From positions 1,116,001 to 1,180,000 of the forward strand of contig NZ_CP006664.1 of NCBI RefSeq assembly GCF_000264765.2: 64,000 nt of DNA, read 5' to 3'. This stretch comes from Edwardsiella anguillarum ET080813 (GTDB lineage Bacteria; Pseudomonadota; Gammaproteobacteria; Enterobacterales; Enterobacteriaceae). The translations under genes were made by a program, and so were the position numbers. Below the pieces are notes generated by a model, which was not told the DNA's origin, did no database searches, and saw only the letters and a program-made list of their open reading frames with translations. The first letter of the stretch is position 1. Each line of letters begins with the position of its first letter. This document shows, in pieces, positions 1 through 8,697 of this stretch.

Positions 1-1136
1 AAGCGCTCTTTGATACGCGAGGCCAGAATCCCCACGACACCCTGATGCCATTCGGGATGGTAGAGCGCCAGCCCGTAGGGCAGCTGCGTCAGGGTGCGCT
101 CCAGCCCGGCACAGATCGCCAACGCCTCGCTCTGCATCCCCTGCTCTATCTCGCGGCGCGTCTGGTTTAGCGTATCCAGATCGCAGGCCAGCGCACGCGC
201 CTGCGGCATATCCTCGCTCAGCAGCAGCGCCACCCCCAGCGACATGTCGTCCAGCCGCCCGGCGGCGTTGAGGCGCGGCCCCAGGGCAAAACCGAGATCG
301 CTGGCGCTCAGACGCAGGGCATCGCGCTTGGCTACCTCCAGCAGCGCGCGGATCCCCGGACGACAGCGCCCGGCACGAATACGGTTCAGCCCCTGGTGCA
401 CCAGGATACGGTTGTTGGTATCCAGCGCGACCACGTCCGCCACGGTGCCCAGCGCCACCAGATCCAGCAGATCGGCCAGATTGGGCGCAGGGCGCCCCAG
501 ACGCTCAAACCAGCCCTGCTCTACCAGATGACGGCGCAGCGCCAGCATCAGGTAGAAGGCGACGCCGACGCCGGCCAGCGACTTGGAGGGAAAATCGCAG
601 TCGGCCAGATTCGGGTTGACGATGGCCTCCGCCGCCGGCAGCGTCTCTCCCGGCAGGTGGTGATCGGTCACCAGCACGCGGATCCCGCGCGCGTGGGCCG
701 CCTCGACCCCCGCGTGCGACGAGACGCCGTTATCCACGGTCATGATCAGCTCCGCCCCCATGGCGGCGGCCTGTTCGACCACCTCCGGGCTAAGGCCGTA
801 GCCATCCTCAAAACGGTTGGGCACCAGATACTGCACGCTATCGCAGCCCATGGCGCGCAACGCCAGCACCGACAGCGCGGTGCTGGTCGCGCCGTCCGCA
901 TCAAAGTCACCGACGATCACCAACCGCAGACGCTGCGCCAGTGCCTCCTGCAGCAGCGTCACCGCCCGCTCAATACCGCTCAACTGCTGATACGACAGCA
1001 GCCCCTTCACCCCGCGCTCCAGCTCGGCGGCGCTGCGCACGCCGCGGTTACCGTACAGACGGCGCAGCAGCGGCGGTATCTCATCCGGCAGCTGACTCTC
1101 CGCCGCCGCCTCTCGCCGGCAAAGCCGTGTCTTCAT
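1..1136 (-). CDS. recJ: Single-stranded-DNA-specific 5'-3' exonuclease RecJ (C-terminal part outside window)
   Basis: The minus-strand frame is open from an ATG at 1136 to the window edge, giving about 378 residues of a protein normally near 577. It carries the DHH-family signature VGDFDADGATST and further on the DNGISSH and DHHLPG motifs that bind the catalytic metals; the last visible residues (HPEWHQGVVGILASRIKERF) also match E. coli RecJ. RecJ degrades single-stranded DNA 5' to 3' in RecF-pathway recombination, base excision and mismatch repair. The start lies 10 bases after the dsbC stop, so xerD-dsbC-recJ reads as one operon, as in E. coli. Partial only because of the window boundary. 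Confidence 0.97.
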   Translation of the reverse strand, partial: MKTRLCRREAAAESQLPDEIPPLLRRLYGNRGVRSAAELERGVKGLLSYQQLSGIERAVTLLQEALAQRLRLVIVGDFDADGATSTALSVLALRAMGCDSVQYLVPNRFEDGYGLSPEVVEQAAAMGAELIMTVDNGVSSHAGVEAAHARGIRVLVTDHHLPGETLPAAEAIVNPNLADCDFPSKSLAGVGVAFYLMLALRRHLVEQGWFERLGRPAPNLADLLDLVALGTVADVVALDTNNRILVHQGLNRIRAGRCRPGIRALLEVAKRDALRLSASDLGFALGPRLNAAGRLDDMSLGVALLLSEDMPQARALACDLDTLNQTRREIEQGMQSEALAICAGLERTLTQLPYGLALYHPEWHQGVVGILASRIKER

Positions 1137-1146
1137 CGTCAAAACA

Positions 1147-1863
1147 TTAACCTTTCTTCTGGCCCATCTGGGCCTGGGCATCCAGCATCGCCAGCATCTC
1201 TTTCGGCCCCTGATAGCCAGGGATCACCATTCCGTTGCTCAGCACGATCGCCGGCGTCCCCTGAATGCCAAACTGCACGCCCAGCTCATAGTGAGACTTG
1301 ATGTTCACATCACAGGTCGCCGGTGAAATCGTCTCGCCCTTCAGCGCATCGTCGAAGGCCTTGCGGCGATCCGCCATACACCAGATCGACTGCATATCCT
1401 TCTCCGCCTTGGAGTCCGGCCCCTGGCGCGGGAAGGCTAGATAGCGCACGGTGATCCCCAGATCGTTGTACTCCTTAATCTGGGCGTGCAGCTTATGGCA
1501 GTAGCCGCAGGTGATATCGGTAAAGACGGTGATCACATACTTCTGCTTCGGTGCCTTATAGACGATCATTTCTGGCGCCAGCTTATCCAGGCGCTTCATC
1601 AGCAGCTGATTGGTGACGTTTTCCGGCACCGCGCCGCTGACGTCATACATCGGCCCCTGCAGGATATGCTTGCCATCGTCCGTTACATACAGCACGCCGC
1701 CCTCGCTGAAGACCGTCTTCAAACCGGCCACCGGCGACGCCTGGATCTGCGCCTGCTGGATCCCCAGCTTTTTCAGGGACTGCTGGATCGCGGCATCATC
1801 TGCCCGGGCCAGGCCGCTGACGGATGTCGCCAGTAATGCCAACCAAATCACGCTTTTCTTCAT
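1147..1863 (-). CDS. dsbC: Periplasmic thiol:disulfide interchange protein DsbC
   Basis: A 238-residue protein with a Sec signal peptide (cleavage likely after Ala21, LARA-DD), an N-terminal dimerisation domain and a C-terminal thioredoxin fold. The active-site motif CGYC is at about residues 119-122, and the cis-proline loop is seen as GTPAIV. DsbC is the V-shaped dimeric disulfide isomerase that reshuffles wrong disulfides in the periplasm and is kept reduced by DsbD. Length and sequence match the family throughout. It sits between xerD and recJ, the arrangement known in E. coli. Confidence 0.97.
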   Translation of the reverse strand: MKKSVIWLALLATSVSGLARADDAAIQQSLKKLGIQQAQIQASPVAGLKTVFSEGGVLYVTDDGKHILQGPMYDVSGAVPENVTNQLLMKRLDKLAPEMIVYKAPKQKYVITVFTDITCGYCHKLHAQIKEYNDLGITVRYLAFPRQGPDSKAEKDMQSIWCMADRRKAFDDALKGETISPATCDVNIKSHYELGVQFGIQGTPAIVLSNGMVIPGYQGPKEMLAMLDAQAQMGQKKG

Positions 1864-1890
1864 AATGAATTCCTTTGAATTGCCCTCCGC

Positions 1891-2790
1891 TCAGGCGCGG
1901 GGATGATGCTGTTGATGTAGCTGTCTCAGACGCTCTGTCGCTACATGGGTATAAATCTGGGTAGTGGAAAGATCGCTGTGCCCCAAAAGCATCTGTACGA
2001 CACGTAAATCCGCGCCATGGTTCAACAGATGGGTAGCGAACGCATGGCGCAGCACGTGCGGTGACAGGCGCTCCGCATCGATCCCCGCCAGGACGGCATA
2101 GTGCTTAATCCGGTGCCAGAAGGTCTGGCGCGTCATCTGGCGGGCGCGATTGCTGGGAAACAGCGCCGCAACCGTCTGGCCGTTCACCAGCCACGGACGG
2201 CCATACTCCAGATAGTACTCAATCCAGTAGATCGCCTCCTCCCCAAGGGGAACCAGGCGCTCTTTGTTGCCTTTGCCGATCACCCGTACTACGCCCTGAC
2301 GCAGGCTGATATCCTCCTGCGCCAGCCCCACCAGTTCGGACACCCGCAGGCCGGTGGCGTACAGCAGCTCCAGCATCGCCTTATCGCGCAGCTCCAGCGG
2401 CGTATCGATGGAGGGCGCCTGCAGCAGGGCGCCCACCTGGGCTTCAGAAAGGTCTTTCGGCAGCCGCTGCGGCAGCCTGGGCGAGGCCAACTGCGCGCTC
2501 GGATCGTCGCCACGCAGCGTCTCCCGGTACAGATACTGATAGCAGCGGCGCAGCGCGCTGAGCAGACGGGCCGAGCTGGACGCCTTATAGCCCCCGTCCA
2601 TGCGCTGGGCGAAGAAGTCCTGCAGATCGCCGTGCGCCGCCGTCAGCAGGGTCAGATCGTGACAGGCCAGCCATTCGGCCAGCGTGCGCAGATCCTGACG
2701 ATAGGAGGCCAGGGTATTCTCCGCCAGATTCTTCTCCAGCCACAGCGCATCCAAAAACTGTTCGATCAGCGCCTGATCCTGTTCGTGCAC
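1891..2790 (-). CDS. xerD: Site-specific tyrosine recombinase XerD
   Basis: A 299-residue tyrosine recombinase with an N-terminal SAM-like DNA-binding domain (about residues 1-105) and a C-terminal catalytic domain. The catalytic set is complete: Arg149 (TGLRVSEL), Lys173, His245 and Arg248 (HVLRHAFATH), His271 (LGHSD) and the nucleophile Tyr280 (QIYTHV). With XerC it resolves chromosome dimers at dif during division, activated by FtsK. It is the first gene of the xerD-dsbC-recJ run. It is intact and collinear with E. coli XerD, so this is a housekeeping recombinase and not an element integrase. Confidence 0.97.
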   Translation of the reverse strand: MHEQDQALIEQFLDALWLEKNLAENTLASYRQDLRTLAEWLACHDLTLLTAAHGDLQDFFAQRMDGGYKASSSARLLSALRRCYQYLYRETLRGDDPSAQLASPRLPQRLPKDLSEAQVGALLQAPSIDTPLELRDKAMLELLYATGLRVSELVGLAQEDISLRQGVVRVIGKGNKERLVPLGEEAIYWIEYYLEYGRPWLVNGQTVAALFPSNRARQMTRQTFWHRIKHYAVLAGIDAERLSPHVLRHAFATHLLNHGADLRVVQMLLGHSDLSTTQIYTHVATERLRQLHQQHHPRA

Positions 2791-2941
2791 CCCGACTCCT
2801 TAACCCATAATATCGCTGTATGGTATCCCGCCTGCACGCTACGTGCGGCGCCTTATCGACGGCCAGCCTACAGGATGCGGTCAGTGGTTTCAAATCTGTT
2901 ACACTGCCCGTATCCGCTTGGGCAATCATGGCAAACGCACA

Positions 2942-3454
2942 ATGAAAATCGGTCTTTTTTATGGCTCCAGCACCTGCTACACCGAGATGGCCGCCGAGAG
3001 AATTCGCGACATTCTGGGCGCCGATCTGGTCACCCTGCACAACATCCGCGACACCTCGCCCGCGCGAATGACGGAATACGACATGCTGATCATGGGGATC
3101 CCCACCTGGGACTTCGGTGAGCAGCAGGAGGATTGGCAGGCCGCGTGGGACGCGCTGCCGCCGCTGCCGGGAAAAATCGTCGCGCTGTATGGCATGGGCG
3201 ATCAGCAGGGGTACGGAGAATGGTTTCAGGACGCGCTCGGCATGCTGCACGATCGCCTGCTGACGCTCGGCGCCCGCCCGGTTGGCTACTGGCCGACGGC
3301 GGGCTATACGTTCACCGCCTCTCGGGCAACGCTGGACGATGGACGCCTATTTGCCGGCCTTGCGCTGGACGAGGTTAGCCAGTTCGATCTCAGCGAGGCA
3401 CGGCTCCAGCGCTGGTGCCAGCAGATCATGCTAGAGACGGCCGAGCTGCTGTAG
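2942..3454 (+). CDS. fldB: Flavodoxin 2
   Basis: A 170-residue long-chain flavodoxin. The phosphate-binding loop GSSTCYTE (residues 8-15) and the aromatic FMN-stacking region around [12 protein letters not shown] are present, and the sequence aligns with E. coli FldB better than with FldA. It is a small cytoplasmic one-electron carrier using FMN. The ATG at 2942 gives the FldB N-terminus [10 protein letters not shown]; an in-frame start 99 bases upstream would add residues absent from the family. It is divergent from xerD and convergent with ygfX, as in E. coli. Confidence 0.95.
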   Translation: MKIGLFYGSSTCYTEMAAERIRDILGADLVTLHNIRDTSPARMTEYDMLIMGIPTWDFGEQQEDWQAAWDALPPLPGKIVALYGMGDQQGYGEWFQDALGMLHDRLLTLGARPVGYWPTAGYTFTASRATLDDGRLFAGLALDEVSQFDLSEARLQRWCQQIMLETAELL

Positions 3455-3478
3455 CGACCACGCCAGCGCGGCGATTCG

Positions 3479-3895
3479 CTATGCGCGATCGTCGCCCGTA
3501 TCGAGCAGCGCGCGGCGCAGCTGCCCCCACTCTTCTCGGCTCATGCTGTCGGCCGCCAGCCACAGACGGCGGCGGCACGGTACACCATGGGTACTCTGCA
3601 GAATCAGCAGCGCCCCCAGATCGCTAACCCAGGGGCGCCGGGCCAGGCGCCACTCGCGCAGCTGCCAGTGCCACACCTGCGGCGTCAGCAGCTGCAGCTC
3701 ACCGCGGTTACGCGCAATCCGACGCTGGCTGCGGATACACTCAAAGATCACCGCCACCAGCAGAACCAGCCAGAATGCGCTGTAGTTTTCCGGCCAGGGC
3801 GCCAGCAGGATCGCCAAAACCAGCGCGCCGTGCCCCAGCAGAAACATCACCTGGGTACGCCAGGAGACGTGAACGTTACAGCGCCAAAGGACCAC
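3479..3895 (-). CDS. ygfX: YgfX/CptA inner-membrane protein
   Basis: A 138-residue protein with two adjacent membrane segments near the N-terminus (about residues 15-50) followed by a basic cytoplasmic region containing the conserved SQRRI and LWLAADSM stretches. The start is GTG ([13 protein letters not shown]), the same start codon and N-terminus as E. coli YgfX. YgfX has been described as a membrane partner of SdhE and as the toxin CptA acting on FtsZ and MreB; both roles come from the literature, not from this sequence. It overlaps sdhE by 20 bases, so the two are translationally coupled. Confidence 0.92.
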   Translation of the reverse strand: MVLWRCNVHVSWRTQVMFLLGHGALVLAILLAPWPENYSAFWLVLLVAVIFECIRSQRRIARNRGELQLLTPQVWHWQLREWRLARRPWVSDLGALLILQSTHGVPCRRRLWLAADSMSREEWGQLRRALLDTGDDRA

Positions 3896-4142
3896 GTTCT
3901 TTATTTCGCGTCTGAATCAGCGTAATCATACGGGCCAGATCAGCGTCGTCCGGCTTACCCTGGTTCATCAGCCATTTAAATAGCTCAGGATCGTCGCAGG
4001 CCAGCAGGCGGACAAAGGTCTGTTTATCGGCATCGTTAAGCGCATCATACTCATGTTCAAAGAAAGGCATAATCGCGATATCCAGCTCGCGCATTCCGCG
4101 GCGGCACGCCCAGTGAACCCGCGCTTTATTATTGATATCCAT
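3876..4142 (-). CDS. sdhE: FAD assembly factor SdhE
   Basis: An 88-residue acidic helical protein with the family's RGMRELD motif (RGxxE, residues about 15-20), which is required to promote covalent FAD attachment to SdhA and FrdA. It was earlier called YgfY or CptB and paired with YgfX as a putative antitoxin. It overlaps the downstream ygfX by 20 bases, a conserved arrangement. The start at 4142 gives [20 protein letters not shown], which matches the family. Confidence 0.95.
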   Translation of the reverse strand: MDINNKARVHWACRRGMRELDIAIMPFFEHEYDALNDADKQTFVRLLACDDPELFKWLMNQGKPDDADLARMITLIQTRNKERGPLAL

Positions 4143-4490
4143 GACTCATCCACTCCGACTTCGTTTTCTATTTGGTAACTGACGGGACGCCGGCCCACAC
4201 GCCGGCATCGCTGGCGGTATCCCGCGCCAATCTGACTCTTATTCTAGCGCGAAAACCCGTTTGATTTAGAAAATCCCTTAACACTCTGTCATATTTTGCC
4301 CACGCTGCCACGGATAATATTTGTTATTCGTGCTTTTTTATTCAGGATTTGCAATGTGTTACGCAACACCTCATGCCGAGACCGCCCAGTTTCTGAACGT
4401 AACCACATCGAGCGCAATTAACCATTGGCATTGCGGGCGAGCTTTCTTACCATGGTCACTACGTCCGGTATGACCTTACAGGGAACTCTC
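4143..4490. other. Divergent intergenic region sdhE / ygfZ
   Basis: This 348-base spacer separates the divergent sdhE-ygfX pair from ygfZ and must hold promoters for both. The AT-richer part (about 4255-4345) is the likely promoter zone. I see no gene or clear operator here. Confidence 0.6.
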
Positions 4491-5489
4491 ATGAACCTTA
4501 ACGCCCCCTTCTCCCCGCAGCCGCCTCTGGCCGCAGAGCACCTTCCCCTGACCCTGATACGGTTGGATGACTGGCTGCCGATCAACGTCAGCGGCCCGGA
4601 TGCGCCAAGCTACCTACAGGGGCAGCTTACCGCCGACGTGCTGGCGCTGACCGCCACGCAGCATACGCTGTGCGGCCACTGCGACGCCCAAGGCAAGCTG
4701 TGGAGCAGCCTGCGCCTGCTGCGCCGCGGCGACGGCTTCACCTATCTGCTGCGCCGCAGCGTGGCCACCCTGCAGACGCTGGAGCTGAAAAAGTATGCGG
4801 TATTTGCCAAGGTCAGCATCGCCAGCGATGAGACGGCAGTGCTGCTGGGCGTCGCCGGCGCGCAGGCCAGCGAGGCCCTCGGCACACTCTTCCCGCGGCT
4901 GCCGGACGCCGATGCGCCGCTGCTGCAGGCCGGCCGTAGCCATCTGCTCTATATGGCCTGGCCGCAGCCGCGCTACCTGCTGATCTGCGATGATGCGGAT
5001 GAAGCGGCGCGGCTCCTCACCCCGCTGGCCGCGCGCGCACGCCTGGCGGATAGCGCCCAGTGGCTGGCGCTGGATATCGAAGCCGGGCTCCCGATCATCG
5101 ATGAGCCCAGCTGCGATCGGTTCCTCCCCCAGGCCGTAAACCTGCAGGCGCTGGGCGGGATCTCGTTTACCAAGGGATGCTACAGCGGCCAGGAGATGGT
5201 GGCGCGGGCCAAATACCGCGGCGCCAACCGGCGGGCGCTGTTCTGGCTGCGCGGTAGCGCAGAACGGCTACCGCACGCCAGCGAAGATCTGGAGCTGCGT
5301 CTGGGCGACAGCTGGCGGCGCAGCGGTACGGTGCTGGCGGCACAGCGGCTGGCCGACGGCGACATCTACCTGCAGGCGGTGCTGAGCAGCGATCTCCCGG
5401 CAGACAGCGTACTACGGGTACGCGACGATGCGCGGAGCCAGCTCGCGCTGTCGCCCCTGCCCTATCGCATCGCGGATCAACCGGAATAG
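4491..5489 (+). CDS. ygfZ: Folate-dependent Fe-S cluster protein YgfZ
   Basis: A 332-residue GcvT-like protein. The diagnostic motif KGCYSGQE is at residues 228-235, including the conserved Cys230 needed for function, and is followed by MVARAKYRGANRRAL. YgfZ binds tetrahydrofolate and supports synthesis or repair of certain Fe-S proteins such as MiaB. The ATG at 4491 gives the family N-terminus; an in-frame start 66 bases upstream would add a non-conserved extension. It stands alone and is convergent with the next gene. Confidence 0.94.
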   Translation: MNLNAPFSPQPPLAAEHLPLTLIRLDDWLPINVSGPDAPSYLQGQLTADVLALTATQHTLCGHCDAQGKLWSSLRLLRRGDGFTYLLRRSVATLQTLELKKYAVFAKVSIASDETAVLLGVAGAQASEALGTLFPRLPDADAPLLQAGRSHLLYMAWPQPRYLLICDDADEAARLLTPLAARARLADSAQWLALDIEAGLPIIDEPSCDRFLPQAVNLQALGGISFTKGCYSGQEMVARAKYRGANRRALFWLRGSAERLPHASEDLELRLGDSWRRSGTVLAAQRLADGDIYLQAVLSSDLPADSVLRVRDDARSQLALSPLPYRIADQPE

Positions 5490-5530
5490 CCTCCATCGCG
5501 CCCGACACAGCCGACGCCCGCGGTCGGGCG

Positions 5531-6355
5531 TCACTCTCCCCGGGCGTGGGCGGCGGCCTGTAAAAATAGCCCGTGCTCCGGCCGAATGCCGGTATACAGG
5601 ACAAACTGCTCCACCGCCTGGATGGCGAACACCTCGGCCCCGGTGATCACCGTTTTGCCCGCCGCCCGCGCCGCCTGAACCAGCGGCGTCGCTATCGGTA
5701 TGGCCACCACCTCAAACACCGCGCGGGCCTGCGCGATGAGCGCGGGATGAAATGACAGCGCGCTGGCAAACTCGCCGCCGAGCATCCCCACCGGCGTGGC
5801 GTTGATCAGCAGCTCGGCCGGCGCCTGCACCGGCAGCTCTCGGTACCAGGTATAGCCATACTGCGCGGCCAGACGCTGACCGGACTCGGCGTTTTTCGCC
5901 ACGATATAGCCACGGGTAAACCCCGCGTCCCGCAGCGCGCAGGCGACCGCCTTGGCCATGCCGCCGCTGCCGTGCAGGGCAAAGCACATGGTGGGATCGA
6001 GCGCATACTGGCGCAGCAGCTGGGCGATGGCGATATAATCGGTGTTATAGGCCTTCAGCCAGCCCTCCGTATTGACGAGGGTATTCACCGATCCGATCCC
6101 GGCGGCCGAGGCATCCATCTCATCCACCAGCGGGATCACCGCCTCCTTAAACGGCATGGAGATAGCGCAGCCGCGGATACCCAGCGCCCTGACGCCGCCG
6201 ATAGCGGCGACGATATCGCAGGTGGTGAAGGCCTTATACAGATAATCCAGATCCAGCGCGTCATACAGGTAGTTATGAAAGCGGGTGCCAAAGTTTCCCG
6301 GGCGCGCCGCCAGCGACATGCACAGTTGGGTATCCTTGCTGAGGTGTCGGGTCAT
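5531..6355 (-). CDS. Shikimate dehydrogenase-like protein (SdhL/HI0607 type)
   Basis: A 274-residue AroE-superfamily protein. The substrate loop SMPFKE carries the catalytic Lys70 and NTDY carries Asp106; the dinucleotide loop HGSGGMAKAV is at about residues 128-137. Sequence features such as TQLCMSLAARPGNFGTRFHNYLYD resemble Haemophilus HI0607, the SDH-L class, which reduces shikimate poorly and whose true substrate is unclear. It is therefore unlikely to be the biosynthetic AroE. It is a single gene between ygfZ and tsx, a place where E. coli has no such gene. Confidence 0.85.
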   Translation of the reverse strand: MTRHLSKDTQLCMSLAARPGNFGTRFHNYLYDALDLDYLYKAFTTCDIVAAIGGVRALGIRGCAISMPFKEAVIPLVDEMDASAAGIGSVNTLVNTEGWLKAYNTDYIAIAQLLRQYALDPTMCFALHGSGGMAKAVACALRDAGFTRGYIVAKNAESGQRLAAQYGYTWYRELPVQAPAELLINATPVGMLGGEFASALSFHPALIAQARAVFEVVAIPIATPLVQAARAAGKTVITGAEVFAIQAVEQFVLYTGIRPEHGLFLQAAAHARGE

Positions 6356-6463
6356 GATAGCTCCTTAGGCCAGAAAGTTCGCCGCACAATCCCGACATCA
6401 TGGCGTAAAACGCGGCACAGAAAAACGGCTCGTTTTCCTGCGCGCCTTCCTCTTTTTAGCCAT

Positions 6464-6490
6464 GAAAAAGGCCCCGTCGCAGCGGGGCCC
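6464..6490 (-). terminator. Rho-independent terminator of tsx
   Basis: Read on the minus strand, a 7-bp GC stem (GGCCCCG / CGGGGCC, 6470-6476 and 6483-6489) with a 6-base loop is followed by five T residues. It lies 22 bases beyond the tsx stop. Confidence 0.9.
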
Positions 6491-6511
6491 TGATGCAGAC
6501 ATGGCGTGGGA

Positions 6512-7384
6512 TTAGAAGTTGTACCCCACCACCAGGTAGTAACCCCAGCCGGTCGGATGCAGATCTTCACCCAGCGCGGCACCCTCTTTCCACTGGCCGC
6601 CGTTATGGAAGTAACGAGCCACCACGGAGTAGTGCCAGTGGGTGTAGTTCAGCGCCAAAATATGGCTGGAGGCGATGGAGTTATTGGAGCGCAGCTGATT
6701 GCCGTTGCTGCCGACCCCGGACTTGTCGCCCAGACGGGAGCCGAAGTCAAAGTTGGTGAAACCGATATAGTTCAGGTTGCCGCCCCACAGCTCGGTCAAC
6801 GGCACGAAGTACTTCACCTTCACGCGGTAGCCGTCCCAGCTATTCTCGTTGGCTGCACCGTAGTTTTCCCACTGGTACTTGCCGTACACGTTCAGCGACA
6901 GGCCCATCGGCAGACCGGTATCAATGTCGGTCCCCAGACCCATATACCAGGTATTCTGGCGGCTATCGCTGTTACGCCCCATGTCAAAGACATAGTCGTT
7001 AGCGAAGTACCACTCTTTAAACGGACCGAAGCCCAGGTTCAAGCCGGTCAGCTTATCGATAGAGAAGCGCGGCTCGATCTCCATAAACAGCGGGGAGCCT
7101 TTATCCCAGATCCCCTTATCGACCGTGTTGCCGGCGCCGAAGAACTTCGGTACGTCAACATAGCCATAAAAATCGAGCCAGTCCTTCTTGGCAAAGGCTT
7201 CGTACTCCAGGTACACATCATTGGTACGGAACGGCCCAAAGCGAGTATGGTAGCTACCCACCACGTTCACGCTCTGATGCCACCAGTCGGAAAGATACTC
7301 GCCGTTATTGTCCGCCGCCGTTGCCGTGACGCTGGTGGAGAGACAGGACAGCAGAGCGCCCGCAGCTAAAATTGTTTTTTTCAT
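6512..7384 (-). CDS. tsx: Nucleoside-specific channel-forming outer membrane porin Tsx
   Basis: A 290-residue outer membrane beta-barrel with a Sec signal peptide (cleavage near ATAA-DNN). The mature N-terminus [21 protein letters not shown] and the C-terminal [10 protein letters not shown] ending in Phe are typical of Tsx. It lets nucleosides and deoxynucleosides diffuse across the outer membrane and serves as a receptor for some phages and colicin K in E. coli. The ATG at 7384 precedes the signal peptide; a longer in-frame reading adds a cysteine-rich stretch that does not fit. Its location here differs from E. coli, where tsx is elsewhere on the chromosome. Confidence 0.95.
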   Translation of the reverse strand: MKKTILAAGALLSCLSTSVTATAADNNGEYLSDWWHQSVNVVGSYHTRFGPFRTNDVYLEYEAFAKKDWLDFYGYVDVPKFFGAGNTVDKGIWDKGSPLFMEIEPRFSIDKLTGLNLGFGPFKEWYFANDYVFDMGRNSDSRQNTWYMGLGTDIDTGLPMGLSLNVYGKYQWENYGAANENSWDGYRVKVKYFVPLTELWGGNLNYIGFTNFDFGSRLGDKSGVGSNGNQLRSNNSIASSHILALNYTHWHYSVVARYFHNGGQWKEGAALGEDLHPTGWGYYLVVGYNF

Positions 7385-7498
7385 ATGAGTGCCACTTACC
7401 TTAAAAAGCTCCCCGCGCAGAGGGAGACAACGACAACATGTCAACATCGCCACAAATCAGCCATCACTCGCGCGAACGCCCGCTCGTTGGCCTGGCGC

Positions 7499-7504
7499 AT
7501 TATA
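7499..7504 (-). promoter_or_regulatory. Candidate -10 box of tsx
   Basis: Minus-strand TATAAT, exact consensus, about 115 bases upstream of the tsx ATG. The -35 region is poor, and a TCACA Crp half-site lies just upstream (about 7524-7530), consistent with the Crp-dependent tsx promoter known in E. coli. Confidence 0.5.
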
Positions 7505-7792
7505 GAAATAAACGGATACAGAAAACTGTGATCAAGTAAGAGTTTTTTAAAAGCGTAATCGATTGCGTTCACGATTGCGGAGAAAAACGACGCAGGAATA
7601 ATACATTAATTGAGATTCTCATCAAATTAATGAGTTGGACGTTTTCCGTGCAGAAGATCTCTTTTTTGTTTAAAAATCAGTTTAATAAATTCAACAAGAT
7701 AGCCATAACCCCCGACAATCCCCCGCGCAGCGGCAAAAAGTGGCCCTGACGGCGGCGATCCGCTGTTGTAAAAGTAATAATCACGGTGACTA

Positions 7793-7812
7793 TTTGTGAT
7801 TTTAAGCACATC
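7793..7812. promoter_or_regulatory. Crp-like site between tsx and trhA
   Basis: TGTGA, six bases, GCACA: one perfect half-site and one with a single mismatch to the Crp consensus. It is about 290 bases upstream of the tsx -10 box and 180 bases upstream of trhA, so which gene it serves is open. Confidence 0.35.
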
Positions 7813-7850
7813 AACTCTCATTATATGGCCGCGCGCCGCGCCGCTTTTTT

Positions 7851-7868
7851 AGCGTACACGTGTACACT
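7851..7868. promoter_or_regulatory. FabR-type operator upstream of trhA
   Basis: AGCGTACACGTGTACACT is an 18-base palindrome with one mismatched pair and a perfect 12-base core. It resembles the FabR (YijC) operators of fabA and fabB; comparative genomics has placed such a site upstream of yqfA in other enterics. It lies 122 bases before the trhA start. Confidence 0.75.
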
Positions 7869-7989
7869 GGAATCATTCTCAGCTACTCTAGGTCGTTCCG
7901 TCGCTGGCGGAATGACCTGGAGCTGGGAGGCATGTCCCCGGCTTACCTAAGTCCGACGTGGATCGGGCTTCGCTGCGTGAGATCATACG

Positions 7990-8643
7990 ATGATGACAAC
8001 CGCTTCCCCGCTGCAACCGGGGTACTCTCTGACCGAAGAGATCGCCAATAGCATCAGCCACGGCATCGGTTTTATTCTGGGGATCGTCGGGCTGGTTCTG
8101 CTGCTGGTACAGGCCGTCGGCAGCGGCGCCAGCGCGATGGCCATTACCAGCTACAGCCTGTACGGCGGCAGCATGATCCTGCTGTTTCTGGCCTCGACCC
8201 TCTACCACGCCATCCCTAACCGGGCGGCCAAGCGCTGGCTGAAAGTTTTTGACCACTGCGCCATCTATCTGCTGATCGCCGGAACCTATACCCCCTTTTT
8301 ACTGATCGGGCTGGATTCACCGCTGGCGCGCGGGCTGATGGCGGTAATTTGGACGCTGGCGCTGCTGGGGATCCTGTTTAAGCTGGCCTTCGCCCACCGC
8401 TTTAAGATCGTCTCGCTGATCACCTATCTGACCATGGGCTGGCTCTCGCTAATCGTGATTTATCAGCTGGCGATGCGCCTCTCCGGCGCGGGGATCGCGC
8501 TGCTGGCGCTGGGGGGGATCGTGTATACCCTGGGGGTTATCTTCTACGTCTGCCGGCGCATTCCCTACAATCATGCCATCTGGCATGCCTTTGTCCTCGG
8601 CGGCAGCGCCTGTCACTTCTTCGCTATCTATCTGTACCTCTAA
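7990..8643 (+). CDS. trhA: Membrane homeostasis protein TrhA/YqfA (hemolysin III family)
   Basis: A 217-residue seven-helix membrane protein of the PAQR/hemolysin III family. The conserved metal-site residues appear as SxxxHG near the N-terminus (SISHGIG), STLYHAI and a later [17 protein letters not shown] block, ending with [17 protein letters not shown]. Closely similar to E. coli YqfA, which has been linked to membrane fluidity and energetics. The upstream FabR-type operator ties expression to unsaturated fatty acid status. It is a single gene convergent with the AGCS symporter. Confidence 0.93.
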   Translation: MMTTASPLQPGYSLTEEIANSISHGIGFILGIVGLVLLLVQAVGSGASAMAITSYSLYGGSMILLFLASTLYHAIPNRAAKRWLKVFDHCAIYLLIAGTYTPFLLIGLDSPLARGLMAVIWTLALLGILFKLAFAHRFKIVSLITYLTMGWLSLIVIYQLAMRLSGAGIALLALGGIVYTLGVIFYVCRRIPYNHAIWHAFVLGGSACHFFAIYLYL

Positions 8644-8644
8644 G

Positions 8645-8677
8645 TAAAACGGCGGCAGAGGAGCCCCCTGCCGCCGT
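8645..8677 (-). terminator. Hairpin between trhA and the AGCS gene
   Basis: A 10-bp perfect GC-rich stem (8649-8658 with 8668-8677). On the minus strand it is followed by TTTTAC, so it probably ends the symporter transcript; on the plus strand there is no T-tract. Confidence 0.6.
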
Positions 8678-8697
8678 GATGCTAACGCCCGACTAGG

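Larger units (their letters stand above)
7385..7989. other. Divergent regulatory region tsx / trhA
   Basis: About 600 bases with no convincing gene. The tsx side (7495-7620) is AT-rich with a TATAAT box; the middle holds a Crp-like site; the trhA side holds a near-perfect FabR-type palindrome. A 64-codon minus-strand frame at 7627-7821 has no recognisable family and is not called. Confidence 0.6.

Noticed and set aside
1891-2790. Tyrosine recombinase as sign of an integrated element
   Set aside because: Sequence and context (xerD-dsbC-recJ) show the housekeeping XerD.
7627-7821. 64-codon minus-strand frame upstream of tsx
   Set aside because: No recognisable family, overlaps likely regulatory DNA and a Crp-like site, and has no clear ribosome site.
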